Assembly: GCA_017620315.1 (NCBI GenBank)
Contig: JAFZQQ010000247.1
Location: 1-5,216 of the forward strand
Length of the DNA: 5,216 nt
Reading direction: 5' to 3'
Source of the DNA: Oscillospiraceae bacterium
GTDB taxonomy: Bacteria; Bacillota; Clostridia; Oscillospirales; Oscillospiraceae
Positions 5,055-5,216 of the stretch are shown here, in pieces. Made by a program: the position numbers and the translations under genes. Below the pieces are notes generated by a model, which saw nothing but the letters and a program-made list of their open reading frames with translations, ran no database searches and was not told the DNA's origin. Position 1 is the first letter of the stretch; each line of letters opens with the position of its first letter.

Positions 5055-5216
5055 ATGGAATTCGACAAAAACGCATGGGAAAAGTGTGCTGCGTTTCACG
5101 GACACGTCTGCGGAGGGCTTGCCATCGGCTATCAGGCCGCGCGCTGTGCCGCCGAGCTTCTGGAGCTCAGCTTCTCCGAAGACGAGCGGATCGTATGCGT
5201 CGCCGAAAACGACGCC
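5055..5216 (+). CDS. FmdE-family protein, 5' end (cut by the window edge)
   Basis: The first 54 codons of a protein of the FmdE family (formylmethanofuran dehydrogenase subunit E-like). The signature FHGHVCGGLAIGYQAA (residues 14-29) carries the metal-binding His15, His17 and Cys19 of the family motif HGHxCPG, with the usual Pro replaced by Gly. VCVAENDA at the cut end matches the strand that leads to the next conserved acidic/cysteine residues in the family. In non-methanogens these proteins occur near molybdenum or tungsten enzymes and metal transport; the exact reaction is not settled. The start is well supported by GGAGG (5041-5045), 9 nt before the ATG, and by its own promoter at 4939-4967. 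It therefore belongs to a new transcription unit, separate from the preceding operon. Without the C-terminus I cannot tell whether a zinc-ribbon domain follows. Confidence 0.85.
   Translation, partial: MEFDKNAWEKCAAFHGHVCGGLAIGYQAARCAAELLELSFSEDERIVCVAENDA

Overview
The window looks like a piece of a GC-rich Gram-positive gut-type Clostridia genome (Oscillospiraceae/Ruminococcaceae-like). This is an inference from the strong GGAGG-type ribosome sites, GC-rich codon use, a FmdE-family gene, a divergent SDF-type transporter and a radical-SAM peptide-maturation locus; no marker gene fixes the taxon. All recognised genes are on the + strand. No tRNA, rRNA, CRISPR array or transposase is visible, and no gap without a gene exceeds about 230 bases.

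Bases 1-840 hold the end of a ribosomally made, modified peptide (RiPP) locus. It starts with the 3' end of a precursor with a double-glycine-type leader and an 18-residue, two-cysteine core. A radical SAM/SPASM maturase follows, but it is broken: its parts lie in three reading frames and the middle of the protein is missing. A perfect 11-bp hairpin closes the unit. Next is a stand-alone DEDDh 3'-5' exonuclease (882-1478).

Bases 1702-4825 form a probable three-gene operon with gaps of 23 and 38 nt. Gene 1 is a dicarboxylate/amino-acid-symporter-like (SDF) membrane protein with an extra N-terminal domain resembling the anti-sigma kinase fold of RsbW/SpoIIAB. Gene 2 is a nucleoside phosphorylase/MTA-SAH nucleosidase-like enzyme. 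Gene 3 is a membrane-anchored or secreted papain-like (C39-like) cysteine peptidase with an intact-looking Cys-His-Asn set. This combination, and the sensor-like fusion to a transporter with altered transport motifs, is the most unusual content here. A joint function is not known to me. A nucleoside- or SAM-derived metabolite being sensed, cut or moved is only a guess.

Bases 4826-5216 contain a 229-nt intergenic region with a good extended -10 promoter, a 12-bp leader hairpin and a 10-bp palindrome. They lead into the first 54 codons of a FmdE-family metal-binding protein that runs off the window.
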